Source: JAYEHL01 sp041653935 | GTDB taxonomy: Bacteria > Chloroflexota > Dehalococcoidia > E44-bin15 | DNA: 64,000 nt | Direction of reading: 5' to 3' | Assembly: GCA_041653935.1 (NCBI GenBank) | Contig: JBAZEO010000001.1 | Coordinates: forward strand, 868,001 to 932,000 | Shown here: positions 17,044-25,670 of the stretch, in pieces | Layout: every line of letters starts with the position of its first letter | Position numbering within the stretch: position 1 is the stretch's first letter | The notes under the pieces: model-generated | Database searches by the model: none | Seen by the model: only the letters and a program-made list of their open reading frames with translations | Told to the model about the DNA's origin: nothing | Made by a program: the position numbers and the translations under genes

Positions 17044-17846
17044 ATAGATATATGATGCTGAAACGCTGGCTGACCGGTCTTTTCCTGGGAGCGATCGTCT
17101 TCGCTGTCGTATGGTTCGGCGACCCCAGTTTTTCCATCGGCATAGCGGTAATTGCTATTGTAGGATCATTTGAGTTCTTCCCTCTAATCGGCATTTCCAA
17201 AAAGCATCCCATTACCATCTTCGGCACGATAGGCGTGCTGCTGTTTATCGGCATGGCCCAATTCGAGATGAAATACACCGCTCAGCTGCTGACAGCGTTA
17301 GTGACATTGCCGCTGATCTGGCTTATTTTTCAACCCGATATAAAGAATGCTGCGACCAACTGGGCATGGCTCATCGTAGGCATACTATACCTGGGCTGGA
17401 TGTTGAGCCATTTCGTACCCCTAAGACAGCTTGACAGCGGAAGGGATTGGGTGATTCTTGCAATAGTCGGCAATGTCGCCTCCGATACCATAGCCTTCCA
17501 CTGCGGTTTGAAGTGGGGCCGACATCGCATGGCGCCCAAGATCAGCCCCGCCAAGTCATGGGAAGGTGCTATCGCAGGCTTCATAGGGGCGATATCCGCG
17601 GTCATGATTCTCGGCACATTCCTGCCAACACTCGAATTGCCCTACTGGCAATCGGCTGTTTTAGGCATACTGATCGGTATCTTCGCCCCTCTGGGCGACC
17701 TGGCCGAATCCCTGCTGAAACGCAGCACCGGAGTAAAGGATTCCGGCAACTGCATGCCCGGTCACGGCGGTATCCTCGATCGCCTTGATAGTATTCTGTT
17801 CACTGTAGTTGTTGTATACTACTTTGTGACATGGGTAATAGTGTAA
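17040..17846 (+). CDS. cdsA: Phosphatidate cytidylyltransferase
   Basis: This integral membrane enzyme makes CDP-diacylglycerol from phosphatidate and CTP, the donor used by the phospholipid synthase at 34847-35485. About seven hydrophobic segments are visible. The signature near the C-terminus reads LGDLAESLLKRSTGVKDSG..PGHGGILDRLDS, with the catalytic Asp residues. The TTG at 17040 overlaps the uppS stop; ATGs at 17052 and 17055 are alternatives. Confidence 0.94.
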   Translation: MNRYMMLKRWLTGLFLGAIVFAVVWFGDPSFSIGIAVIAIVGSFEFFPLIGISKKHPITIFGTIGVLLFIGMAQFEMKYTAQLLTALVTLPLIWLIFQPDIKNAATNWAWLIVGILYLGWMLSHFVPLRQLDSGRDWVILAIVGNVASDTIAFHCGLKWGRHRMAPKISPAKSWEGAIAGFIGAISAVMILGTFLPTLELPYWQSAVLGILIGIFAPLGDLAESLLKRSTGVKDSGNCMPGHGGILDRLDSILFTVVVVYYFVTWVIV

Positions 17847-18976
17847 AACGACTAGCTATCCTGGGCTCTACAGGATCCATCGGCACGCAAACACTAGATA
17901 TCGTACGTTCTTTTCCAGAACGATTACGCATTATCGGTTTATCCGCTGGAGCAAATACTGATCTATTGTCCAAGCAAATCGCGGAGTTCAAGCCTGAACT
18001 AATCTCGATCGGATCAAAGAAAGACCAGAATAAGTTAAAACGATTCAATTGCGAAGTAACAACAGCAGAGAAGATGGCCGCGCACCCGGATATCGATCTT
18101 GTTGTTATAGCAATATCGGGGATGGCCGGGCTCAAACCTACGCTGGCGGCGATCAGGGCCAAAAAACACATCGCCCTTGCTACTAAAGAAGTGCTCGTGG
18201 CGGCAGGATCGGTCGTCACCGCCGAAGCGAAGAAGCACGGAGTCCGCATAATGCCTATAGACAGCGAGCCCAGCGCCATATGGCAATGTCTTCAGGGAGA
18301 GAAAAGGGCCCTGCGGCGACTTATTCTTACTGCGTCGGGAGGCCCGTTCCGCAAGATATCGTTCGACAAAATGAAGCGTGTCACGCCGGAACAGGCGCTG
18401 GCACACCCCACATGGAATATGGGCCCCAAGGTAACCGTCGACTCCGCAACGCTGATGAACAAAGGATTTGAGGCCATAGAGCTCAGATGGCTGTTCGATA
18501 TGCCTATCGATGATATCGACGTGGTTATACACCCGCAAAGCATAATACATTCCATGGTTGAATTCGTTGACGGCTCGGTCAAGGCCCAGCTCAGCATTCC
18601 CGACATGCGATTCCCCATACAATACGCCATCTTCTACCCCGAACGCATATCGAACGACATGCTGCCACATCTAGATTTCCTGAATATCAAGAGCGGCCCG
18701 ATCGAGAACGCCCTGACGTTCGAGAAACCTGATATTACAAAGTTCCCCTGCCTCAATCTAGCGTACGAGGCCAGCCGCAGGGGAGGAACATACCCCGCAG
18801 TGCTTTCGGCCGCCGATGAGGTGGCAGTTGACAGATTCCTCAAAGGTGAAATAAGATTCACTGACATAGCGAAGATAATATCCAAAGCCCTTGACGGACA
18901 TCGCGGAATCTCTAAGCCATCACTCGATGATATCCTCGCCGCCGACGATTGGGCCAGGAAGGTAGCTGCAGGGTGA
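17831..18976 (+). CDS. dxr: 1-deoxy-D-xylulose 5-phosphate reductoisomerase
   Basis: This enzyme forms MEP from DXP with NADPH, the committed step of the non-mevalonate isoprenoid pathway. The 381-aa protein has the Rossmann motif GSTGSIGTQTL near residue 11, LATKEVLVAAG near 117, the metal-binding PIDSEPSAIWQC near 140, and TASGGPFR. It overlaps cdsA by 16 bases and rseP by four (GTGA). Together with ispG it shows a DXP route to the UppS precursors. Confidence 0.97.
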   Translation: MGNSVKRLAILGSTGSIGTQTLDIVRSFPERLRIIGLSAGANTDLLSKQIAEFKPELISIGSKKDQNKLKRFNCEVTTAEKMAAHPDIDLVVIAISGMAGLKPTLAAIRAKKHIALATKEVLVAAGSVVTAEAKKHGVRIMPIDSEPSAIWQCLQGEKRALRRLILTASGGPFRKISFDKMKRVTPEQALAHPTWNMGPKVTVDSATLMNKGFEAIELRWLFDMPIDDIDVVIHPQSIIHSMVEFVDGSVKAQLSIPDMRFPIQYAIFYPERISNDMLPHLDFLNIKSGPIENALTFEKPDITKFPCLNLAYEASRRGGTYPAVLSAADEVAVDRFLKGEIRFTDIAKIISKALDGHRGISKPSLDDILAADDWARKVAAG

Positions 18977-20301
18977 GCATATTTATTTCGATAATAATCT
19001 TCATTGCCATCCTCACATTTTTAATAGTGATCCACGAACTTGGCCACTATATCACTGCCAAGATGGCGAAGATAAAGGTGGAGGAGTTCGGCATCGGATT
19101 GCCGCCGCGCATCTGGGGCTTCGACAAGGGCGGCACCAAGTGGTCCATCAACTGGATTCCGCTGGGCGGATTCTGCAAGATGGCCGGCGAGGAGGATCCC
19201 GACATCCCCGACAGCCTGGCCAGCAAGAAACCAAGGGTAAGGCTCGTAGTCCTCAGCGCTGGCTCGATAGCGATGATTCTTTTCCCGCTCTGGCTGCTGC
19301 CGCTATCATACATGCTGCCGCTGGACCGCTCGGTAGAACATGCCCCGCGCATCACAAACGTCTACGAAGGTTCGCCGGCCGCCAACGCCAGCCTGCAGAT
19401 AAACGACATCGTGCTCAGCGTGGACGGCAAGCAGGTGTTTACCACCAACGACCTTGATGAAGTGCTGGACTCGAAGGCCGGACAGGAAACCAAACTTCTG
19501 GTATCGCGAAACAGCTCTCGATTCAATGTGAATGTAGTGCCGATGTCAGCGGAAACGTCCGAATTGGGAGGACCACTCGGCATTGAAGCGCATAATATGG
19601 GCATCCTGATCGCCAATATCAGCGAGAATTCCCCGGCCGCTAACGCAAGCCTGCAGACAAACGATGTGATTTTAAGTGTCGATGGCACGGAAGTAGACAC
19701 CTCAAGTAACCTAAACACGATAACGAAAGAAAAGGCCGGACAGCAGATAACCCTCCTCATCTCACGGGAAGGCTCGCAATTCGAGACCCCCGTCGTTCCC
19801 AGAACAAAAGATGAAATACCTTCAGGACAGGGGGCGTTGGGTATCGTAAGTGCCGGCGGCACTTACATAAATATCGCATATCCATCATGGCAGGCCATAC
19901 CTAAAGGGCTGTCCGCGTACGGTTCGATATTTGTAGGTATTAAAGACTCCTTCGCCATGCTCTTCACCGGCGACGTGCCGGCAAAGGACGCCGTCACTGG
20001 ACCCATCGGAATCGCCCAACTCACCAATGAGGTAAATGAGAGAGGCGGCGCGGCGGCTCTGTTCCAGTTCGCTGCGCTTATAAGCATCATCCTGGGAATA
20101 ATGAACTTACTTCCCTTACCAGCACTGGATGGCGGCAGGTTAGTATTTGTAGTAATCGAGGCTATCCGCAAAGGGAAGCGCATATCGGCCAAGAAGGAAG
20201 GATTTGTACACATGATCGGGTTTGCGCTGCTTCTGGCCTTGTTTGTACTCATCAGCTACAATGATATTTTAAGAATCATACATCATGAAGGCTTTTTTTA
20301 G
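18973..20301 (+). CDS. rseP: Site-2 intramembrane metalloprotease RseP with tandem PDZ domains
   Basis: This 442-aa membrane protease of the S2P family cleaves transmembrane substrates such as anti-sigma factors. HELGH (21-25) is the zinc motif in the first membrane segment, and PLPALDGGR near the C-terminus holds the third ligand. Two PDZ domains lie between them (about 118-190 and 200-275), both with SPAANASLQ followed by NDxxLSVDG. They are so alike that a recent internal duplication is likely. The GTG start overlaps the dxr stop by four bases. The target in this organism is unknown. Confidence 0.93.
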   Translation: MSIFISIIIFIAILTFLIVIHELGHYITAKMAKIKVEEFGIGLPPRIWGFDKGGTKWSINWIPLGGFCKMAGEEDPDIPDSLASKKPRVRLVVLSAGSIAMILFPLWLLPLSYMLPLDRSVEHAPRITNVYEGSPAANASLQINDIVLSVDGKQVFTTNDLDEVLDSKAGQETKLLVSRNSSRFNVNVVPMSAETSELGGPLGIEAHNMGILIANISENSPAANASLQTNDVILSVDGTEVDTSSNLNTITKEKAGQQITLLISREGSQFETPVVPRTKDEIPSGQGALGIVSAGGTYINIAYPSWQAIPKGLSAYGSIFVGIKDSFAMLFTGDVPAKDAVTGPIGIAQLTNEVNERGGAAALFQFAALISIILGIMNLLPLPALDGGRLVFVVIEAIRKGKRISAKKEGFVHMIGFALLLALFVLISYNDILRIIHHEGFF

Positions 20302-21348
20302 ATGATGCGACGGCGCAAATCCAAACCGATAAATATCGGTAATGTTATCGTAGGTGGTGGCGCACCCATAGTCATCCAGTCCATGGCCAAAACCGATACC
20401 CGCGACGCCAAAGCGACCATTCGTCAGATAAAACAGCTGGAACGGTGCGGCTGCCAGCTCGTGCGCGTAGCCATACCCGACCGCGAGGCCGCCGAGGCGC
20501 TGCCCGCTATCAAAAAGGCGATCCGCATACCTCTCGTCGCCGATATACATTTTGATCATCGATTAGCGCTCCAGGCTATCGACGCCGGAGTGGACGGGCT
20601 GAGGCTCAACCCGGGCAACATCCGCGACCCGCAGCATATCAAGAGAGTAGTTCTCGCAGCCCGGGAGCGCAATGTACCGATACGCATCGGCGTCAACGCC
20701 GGGAGCCTGCCGCCGACCAACGATACGACCAAATCGACGGTCGAGCGCATGGTGGAAGCATCGATGAGCGAGATAGACCTTTTAGAGAGCCTCGATTTCG
20801 GCCTGATAAAAGTGTCGCTCAAAGCCTTTGATGTTTCAGAAACTATCGAGGCCAACCGCACAATCGCAAAGCGCATGCCCTACCCCATCCATCTAGGCAT
20901 CACCGAGTCCGGCACCCCCAGACGCGGCGCTATACGCAGCGCGATCGGCATCGGCATCATGCTATGGGAGGGCATAGGCGACACGATACGCGTATCGCTC
21001 ACCGCAGACCCGCGCGAGGAGGTCAACGCCGGATACGAGATATTGAAATCGCTCGGACTCAGCCAGCGCGGCCCCACGCTCATCAGCTGCCCCACCTGCG
21101 GCCGGACAGAGATTGATGTTGTGACCCTGGCGAATGCCGTAGAAAAACAACTGGCGAAGATCGAGAAATCGATCAAGGTAGCAGTCATGGGCTGTGTGGT
21201 CAACGGCCCGGGCGAGGCCAGGAACGCGGATGTGGGCATCGCCTGCGGTAAGGGAAAGGGCATCATCTTCAGCAAGGGCAAGCAGGTGCGCACCGTCAAC
21301 GAATCGGAGTTTCTCTCCGCCCTGATGACAGAGATTGAGAAATTTTAA
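20302..21348 (+). CDS. ispG: 4-hydroxy-3-methylbut-2-en-1-yl diphosphate synthase
   Basis: This Fe-S enzyme converts ME-cPP to HMBPP, the penultimate step of the DXP pathway. The 348-aa protein has the TIM-barrel start (VGGGAPIVIQSMAKTDT), DIHFDHRLAL and LNPGN. The [4Fe-4S] ligands are in ISCPTCGRTE (two Cys) and MGCVVNGPGEA (one Cys), followed by the catalytic Glu. It begins directly after the rseP stop. The usual next gene, proS, has been pushed 2 kb downstream by small accessory genes and repeats. Confidence 0.97.
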   Translation: MMRRRKSKPINIGNVIVGGGAPIVIQSMAKTDTRDAKATIRQIKQLERCGCQLVRVAIPDREAAEALPAIKKAIRIPLVADIHFDHRLALQAIDAGVDGLRLNPGNIRDPQHIKRVVLAARERNVPIRIGVNAGSLPPTNDTTKSTVERMVEASMSEIDLLESLDFGLIKVSLKAFDVSETIEANRTIAKRMPYPIHLGITESGTPRRGAIRSAIGIGIMLWEGIGDTIRVSLTADPREEVNAGYEILKSLGLSQRGPTLISCPTCGRTEIDVVTLANAVEKQLAKIEKSIKVAVMGCVVNGPGEARNADVGIACGKGKGIIFSKGKQVRTVNESEFLSALMTEIEKF

Positions 21349-21482
21349 GAAACATGTGTAGGGACGACTAATGAATCGTCCTATGGATTACGATCACCCG
21401 CGGCCGACACGGGGACGGAATGACAGGGATAAGTTGCAAAGCTTGCGATCATTCCCAGCCTCTACCTTCTAGGAGAGTTAGC

Positions 21483-21619
21483 TTAAAAAGAGGTGCAGGA
21501 GAAAATCTCCTGCCAGGGTACTAGGGGTGTCCCCTAATTCTAAAGTCCCCCAACGTATGGGGGATATAGGGGATTCGGTTATTGTTTCCCCCTTCCGAGG
21601 GGGATTTTAGAGGGTCGAC
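21483..21619 (+). repeat. Multi-hairpin dispersed repeat, full-length form
   Basis: This copy of about 137 bp lies between ispG and the HEAT-repeat gene. It contains AGGTGCAGGAGA..TCTCCTGCC, CTAGGGGTGTCCCCTA, GTCCCCCAACGTATGGGGGA and TTCGGTTATTGTTTCCCCC. The 295-bp gap around it also holds a small GGACGA..TCGTCC hairpin near 21361-21384 directly after ispG. Confidence 0.88.
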
Positions 21620-21643
21620 TGCTATACCGAGGTATTTTATACC

Positions 21644-22045
21644 ATGACCGAACACGATATTAATATCGATGAATTATTCGCAAAACGCGATATCTCTGGC
21701 TTAATCAAAGCCCTCAAGAGCAAGGACAACACCACCCGCTACAGCGCCGCCAGCGCCATCAGCAAGCTCGGCCCGGACGCCGCGGAGGCCATGCCAGCGC
21801 TCATCGAGTTGTTAAAACACTGGGATGCCATGACACGCGTGGCAGCAGCCGGGGCTATAGGTAAGATCGGAATCACCTGCAAGAAGGAAGTGCAGATAGC
21901 CGTGCCCGCCCTGCAAGAGGCCCTCAAAGATAGAGAATGCATGGTGCGCCGAGTGGCCGGCACCGCGCTGGAGGACATCGACCCAGCGCTGTGGGTCGAC
22001 TGGGACGAGGATGAAGACTCCGACACCTCAGCGGATTCGTTGTAA
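21644..22045 (+). CDS. HEAT-repeat protein
   Basis: This 133-aa protein is built from about three helical HEAT/PBS-lyase-like repeats: LIKALKSKDNTTRYSAASAISKLG, then ALIELLKHWDAM.. and ALQEALKDREC... Its C-terminus is strongly acidic (DWDEDEDSD). Such proteins usually serve as protein-binding scaffolds, and no partner can be named. The ATG at 21644 follows the repeat by about 25 bases. The Smr gene follows in the same direction after 31 bases. Confidence 0.7.
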   Translation: MTEHDINIDELFAKRDISGLIKALKSKDNTTRYSAASAISKLGPDAAEAMPALIELLKHWDAMTRVAAAGAIGKIGITCKKEVQIAVPALQEALKDRECMVRRVAGTALEDIDPALWVDWDEDEDSDTSADSL

Positions 22046-22076
22046 TTTAGAGCCGCCCCCTTCCTGATAAATACAT

Positions 22077-22331
22077 ATGGCAAAGATAAAACTGGACCTG
22101 CACGACATATATAACGAAGGACTCGCCATCGACACGGAACTCAACCGCGTCATCACCGAGGCCGTGGACAATAAGATCGCTCTTGTTGAAATCATACCGG
22201 GGAAAGGAAGCGGCCAACTGAAAAAGCATGTTATACGCTTCCTGATGCAGCCGGAGATAAAGAAACTGTACCACCGTTTGGAGAAAGACGATAAGAACAA
22301 CGGCCGGATTTTCGTACATTTCAAATTTTAA
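22077..22331 (+). CDS. Stand-alone Smr domain protein
   Basis: This 84-aa protein is essentially a single Smr (MutS2 C-terminal-like) domain. The N-terminal LDLH motif, the central VEIIPGKGSGQLKKHV (family IxGKGxxxL) and C-terminal NNGRIFVHFKF match it. Smr domains are nucleic-acid endonucleases or binders acting on branched DNA or stalled-ribosome mRNA; which applies here is unknown. The protein is small even for the family. It lies between the HEAT gene and a repeat element. Confidence 0.8.
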   Translation: MAKIKLDLHDIYNEGLAIDTELNRVITEAVDNKIALVEIIPGKGSGQLKKHVIRFLMQPEIKKLYHRLEKDDKNNGRIFVHFKF

Positions 22332-22393
22332 AACCGTAGGGATGATTTATGAGTCGCCCTCTGGATTCCGGCTTTCTCCGGAATGACGAGGAG

Positions 22394-22535
22394 TTGAGAA
22401 AGAGGTGCGGGAGAGTTTTCTCCTGCCAGGGGTTTGGGGGTGTCCCCCATTTTTTTATAGTCCCCCAACGTATGGGGGACTATCAGGGGGTTCGGATGTT
22501 GTTTCCCCCTTTCAAGGGGGATTTCAGGGTATTGA
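22394..22535 (+). repeat. Multi-hairpin dispersed repeat, full-length form
   Basis: This 142-bp copy runs from TTGAGAAAGAGGTGCGG to GGGTATTGA. It has all four modules, including TTTGGGGGTGTCCCCCA and AGTCCCCCAACGTATGGGGGACT. It is preceded by a TGGATTCCGG..CCGGAATGACG hairpin near 22361-22388. Together they fill the 251-bp gap before the YqaJ gene. The + frame through the repeat is open and runs into that gene, but the gene's own start is later. Confidence 0.9.
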
Positions 22536-22582
22536 TCCTTAGAATTCCCCATCAATTGACGACTGTGGTAGACTATAACAAC

Positions 22583-23176
22583 ATGCCTAACATCCATTAC
22601 ACAATCGTAAACCTCCGGCAGAACACGCCCAAATGGCTGGAATGGCGCAGCCAGGGCATAGGCGCATCCGATGCCCCCGCGATCATGGGCGAGAACCCCT
22701 GGAAGAGCGCAGATTATCTGCTGCAAGAAAAATGCGAGGGAAAAACATACGGCTCCAACGCTGCTATGGTTCGCGGCGCAGCGCTTGAGCCGGAGGCGCG
22801 AAAATCCTACGAGCGCAAATTCGGCGTCCGCGTCCCGGCCGCCTGCCTGCAAAGCATTGAATATGAATGGCTGCGCGCCAGCGTCGACGGGCTGGCAACC
22901 AACGGCAGCGCGGTGGTTGAGATCAAGTGCGGGGAGAGCGTGTACCGCAAATCATCGACTACGCGAGAGGTCCCTGATTATTACTTCGGGCAGTTGCAGC
23001 ATATTCTGGCAGTAACCGGACTGCATGAAATCGACTTCTGGTGCTATCTGCCGAGCCGCCCGGAGGTTCATATCGCCGTAGCGCGTGATGAGGGCTATAT
23101 TAAACGGATGCTTGAAGTCGAACACGCGTTTTGGCAGCGAGTTGTACAACACCGCAATCATCGTTCTCATCCATAG
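22583..23176 (+). CDS. YqaJ-type (lambda-exonuclease-like) nuclease
   Basis: This 197-aa protein belongs to the YqaJ viral-recombinase exonuclease family of the PD-(D/E)XK fold. Motifs seen are WLEWRSQGIGASDAPAIMG near the N-terminus, GAALEPEARKSYE, ASVDGL (metal-binding Asp) and VEIKCG (the ExK element), then YYFGQLQHILAVTG. In phages such proteins resect double-strand ends for a recombinase partner. No recombinase or other phage gene is present here, so it is an isolated, domesticated-looking copy. The start at 22583 avoids translating the repeat. Confidence 0.85.
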   Translation: MPNIHYTIVNLRQNTPKWLEWRSQGIGASDAPAIMGENPWKSADYLLQEKCEGKTYGSNAAMVRGAALEPEARKSYERKFGVRVPAACLQSIEYEWLRASVDGLATNGSAVVEIKCGESVYRKSSTTREVPDYYFGQLQHILAVTGLHEIDFWCYLPSRPEVHIAVARDEGYIKRMLEVEHAFWQRVVQHRNHRSHP

Positions 23177-23212
23177 AAATATCCTATTCCACCATTTATA
23201 ATAGGACTCATC

Positions 23213-23371
23213 ATGAAAAGGCTTCTCAGGTTGCCACTCAGTTTTGTTAAAGTGATGATAGCGCTAGTCATGCTGTCCATCGGCATGATTATCATACTTT
23301 GTATAATGATCCTTTACTTCGACTATAAGTCACTGTTCACAAAGAAGAAACATGAGACAGCGGAAACATAG
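23213..23371 (+). CDS. Small single-pass membrane protein (52 aa)
   Basis: An ATG-initiated 52-codon frame encodes a basic N-terminus (MKRLLRLPLS), a hydrophobic helix of about 25 residues rich in Ile/Met/Leu, and a Lys-rich tail (FTKKKHETAET). It fills the space between the YqaJ gene and proS almost exactly, ending 12 bases before proS. I recognise no family. It could be expressed with proS from the TATAAT-like sequence at 23197-23202, which lacks a good -35. Confidence 0.45.
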   Translation: MKRLLRLPLSFVKVMIALVMLSIGMIIILCIMILYFDYKSLFTKKKHETAET

Positions 23372-23383
23372 AAGGACCGTATT

Positions 23384-25084
23384 ATGAAAGTATCGCAGCT
23401 TTTCGGTAAGACGCTAAGGCAGACGCCCGCGGAGGCGGAGAACATCAGCCACCAGCTGTTGCTTAAGGCGGGCATGATACAGCAGCTCGCATCGGGCGTG
23501 TACAGCTACATGCCGCTGTGCCTGCGCTCGATACAGAAAATCGAAGGCATCATACGTGAGGAACTGAACGCCATCGGCGCTCAGGAGGTGCTCATGCCGG
23601 CGCTCCAGCCGCTGGAGATATGGATCGAGAGCGGGCGCGACATCGCCTTCGGGCAGAACCTCTTCACCCTCAACGACCGCCGCGACCGCACGCTGGCGCT
23701 CGGCCCCACGCACGAAGAGATAATAACCATGCTGGTGCGCCAGAACGTGCAGAGCTACCGCGACCTGCCACTGATCCTGTATCAAATACAAACCAAGTTT
23801 CGCGACGAGCCCCGTTCGCGCGGCGGGCTGCTGCGCGTGCGCGAGTTCAGCATGAAAGACATGTACAGCTTCCACACCGACATCGAATCATTGAACGATA
23901 CCTTCCCCAGGGTGGTCGAGGCCTACAAGAACATATACAAGCGTTGCGGGCTGCATTTCCTCATCGCCGAGGCCGACAGCGGAGCGATAGGCGGAAAGGA
24001 ATCGAACGAGTTCATGGTCACCGCCGACAGCGGCGAGGACACCATCATCACCTGCCCCGGCTGCGGCTACACCGCCAATGTGGAGAAGGCGGAGAGCGTC
24101 AAACAACGCAGCGATGCGGGCGACCCGAGGCCGATGGAGGAAATATCAACGCCGGGGCTGAAGACCATCGAAGAAGTATCGGGCTTCCTGCGCGTCAAGC
24201 CGAACCGCATGCTCAAGGCCGTATTTTACAATTGCGACGGCAAGGTGGTTTTTGTATCTATCAGGGGCGACATCGAGGTCAACGAGATCAAGCTCAAGAA
24301 CGCCGCCGGATGCGCCGAGCTGCGCCTGGCCACCGACGACGAGTTGGCGGCGGCGGGGCTGGTGGCAGGCTACGCTTCGCCGATAGGATTGAAGAATATC
24401 AAACGCATCGGAGATACATCGATAACGCTGGGCACCAACTTCGTCGCCGGCGCCAACAAGCCCGATGCGCACATCAAGAACGTCAACTACCCGCGCGACT
24501 TCGAGGTCGATACGGTTACCGATATCGCCAACTCCAAGGCCGGCGACGGCTGTCCGAAGTGCGGCGCGTCGCTCACCACCGTCAAAGGCATCGAGGTGGG
24601 ACACGTCTTCAAGCTCGGCACCAAGTTCACCGAGCGCTTCGGGGCCAACTTCCTCGATAAAGAAGGGGCCTCACACCCCATCATCATGGGCACCTACGGC
24701 ATCGGCGTGGGGCGGCTGCTGGCCTCCGCCATCGAGCAGAACAACGACGAAAAAGGCATAATCTGGCCTGTTGCAATCGCGCCATACCATGTCTACCTCT
24801 GCCCGCTCTCCGTCGACAACGCGGAGGTGCAGAAAGCTACCGACAAGCTCTACAGCGATATGACCGCCGCCGGCATCGAGGTGCTCTACGACGACCGCGT
24901 GGACTCTCCGGGCGTGAAGCTGAACGACGCCGACCTGCTGGGCATGCCGCTGCGCGTGGTCATCAGCCCACGCACGCTCAAGACCGCCAGCGCCGAGATG
25001 AAGCTGCGCCGCGAGAAGGCAGCCACGATCCTGCCGCTCGAAGGCGTGGTCGAGAAGCTGCGCGCGATGCTGTTCCCGCAATAG
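23384..25084 (+). CDS. proS: Prolyl-tRNA synthetase
   Basis: This 566-aa bacterial-type ProRS charges tRNA-Pro. Class II motif 1 is in the N-terminal part (LLKAGMIQQLASGVYSYMP), motif 2 is FRDEPRSRGGLLRVREF, and motif 3 is GTYGIGVGRLLAS near residue 435. An editing (INS) domain, with VKPNRMLKAVFYNCDGK, lies between motifs 2 and 3 and removes misacylated alanine. A C-terminal anticodon-binding domain follows. The coding region is GC-rich, and a long open antisense/shadow frame results. Confidence 0.97.
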   Translation: MKVSQLFGKTLRQTPAEAENISHQLLLKAGMIQQLASGVYSYMPLCLRSIQKIEGIIREELNAIGAQEVLMPALQPLEIWIESGRDIAFGQNLFTLNDRRDRTLALGPTHEEIITMLVRQNVQSYRDLPLILYQIQTKFRDEPRSRGGLLRVREFSMKDMYSFHTDIESLNDTFPRVVEAYKNIYKRCGLHFLIAEADSGAIGGKESNEFMVTADSGEDTIITCPGCGYTANVEKAESVKQRSDAGDPRPMEEISTPGLKTIEEVSGFLRVKPNRMLKAVFYNCDGKVVFVSIRGDIEVNEIKLKNAAGCAELRLATDDELAAAGLVAGYASPIGLKNIKRIGDTSITLGTNFVAGANKPDAHIKNVNYPRDFEVDTVTDIANSKAGDGCPKCGASLTTVKGIEVGHVFKLGTKFTERFGANFLDKEGASHPIIMGTYGIGVGRLLASAIEQNNDEKGIIWPVAIAPYHVYLCPLSVDNAEVQKATDKLYSDMTAAGIEVLYDDRVDSPGVKLNDADLLGMPLRVVISPRTLKTASAEMKLRREKAATILPLEGVVEKLRAMLFPQ

Positions 25085-25126
25085 CTACCACGACATCAAT
25101 CCAGCGTCTTTACGAGCCCGTCGCAT

Positions 25127-25223
25127 ACTGTCATTCTGAAGGAGCGTAGCGACTGAAGAATCTCGTAGCCATCCCTGCCCTACCCAAGAACGAGATGCTT
25201 CACCTTGTTCAGCATGACAGATA
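25127..25223. repeat. Inverted-repeat element (CTGTCATTCTGAA / TTCAGCATGACAG)
   Basis: An imperfect terminal inverted repeat of about 13 bp bounds a 97-bp non-coding element that also contains AGAATCTCG. It sits directly downstream of proS and resembles the fragment at 54-112. It is likely a small non-autonomous element or extragenic palindrome. Confidence 0.55.
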
Positions 25224-25330
25224 GCCAAATATTCCCACGACAGTTCACCCTCACCCTAACCCTCTTCCGATGCTGAGGTCGACACTCCGCTACAGCCCTC
25301 TGCTCTGACACAAGCAGAGGTTAGCTTCCC

Positions 25331-25467
25331 ACAGAGGTGCAGGAGAATCATCTCCTGCCAGGGGTTTTGGGGGTGTCCCCCAATTTTAAAGTCCCCCAAC
25401 GTATGGGAGACTAACAGGGGGTTCGGATATTGTTTCCCCCTTTCAAGGGGGACAGCAGGGGGATGGA
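25331..25467 (+). repeat. Multi-hairpin dispersed repeat, full-length form
   Basis: This copy of about 137 bp lies between proS and nusA. Its four hairpin modules are AGGTGCAGGAGA..TCTCCTGCC, TTGGGGGTGTCCCCCAA, AGTCCCCCAACGTATGGGAGACT and TTTCCCCCTTTCAAGGGGGA. It is preceded by a CCCTCACCCTAACCCTCT-type stretch (25248-25330) like those next to the copies at 210 and 59741. The rest of the 586-bp gap holds the element at 25127-25223 and the nusA promoter. Confidence 0.88.
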
Positions 25468-25537
25468 CAAATAGGACTTTTACCCCTAATAGCCCCCTCC
25501 TCAATTAGCCGCACTTAACACATCATATAAATCCGTA

Positions 25538-25566
25538 TTGCATGACGATAGATTCTGTGATATACT
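25538..25566 (+). promoter_or_regulatory. Promoter of the nusA-infB operon
   Basis: TTGCAT and TATACT are separated by 17 bp, giving a start near 25573. The resulting leader of about 100 bases contains the hairpin at 25630-25655. Confidence 0.6.
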
Positions 25567-25629
25567 AATCCTTTGATTGAGCTCGACCTGAATCAGACCT
25601 GAATAATTTCGATATAACGAGCTGGAAGG

Positions 25630-25655
25630 AAGTGGGTCTTGTTTCCCACTTTTTT
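25630..25655 (+). terminator. Terminator-like attenuator hairpin in the nusA leader
   Basis: AAGTGGG..CCCACTT with an 8-base loop is followed by a run of six T. It ends 15 bases before the nusA start, just upstream of the GGAGG ribosome site. A canonical intrinsic terminator inside the leader of a gene for a transcription termination factor suggests feedback by NusA. That regulation is inference. Confidence 0.65.
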
Positions 25656-25670
25656 CGTTAGGAGGGTACT

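Noticed and set aside
22349..22582. N-terminal extension of the YqaJ protein
   Set aside because: The frame is open but encodes the dispersed repeat. The YqaJ family starts near 22583.
22328..22852. 174-aa minus-strand frame over the repeat at 22394
   Set aside because: It is the stop-free antisense of the repeat plus antisense of the YqaJ gene. No start signal or domain.
23620..24660. 346-aa plus-strand frame within proS
   Set aside because: It is an Arg-rich shadow frame of the GC-rich proS coding region. proS has full family motifs.
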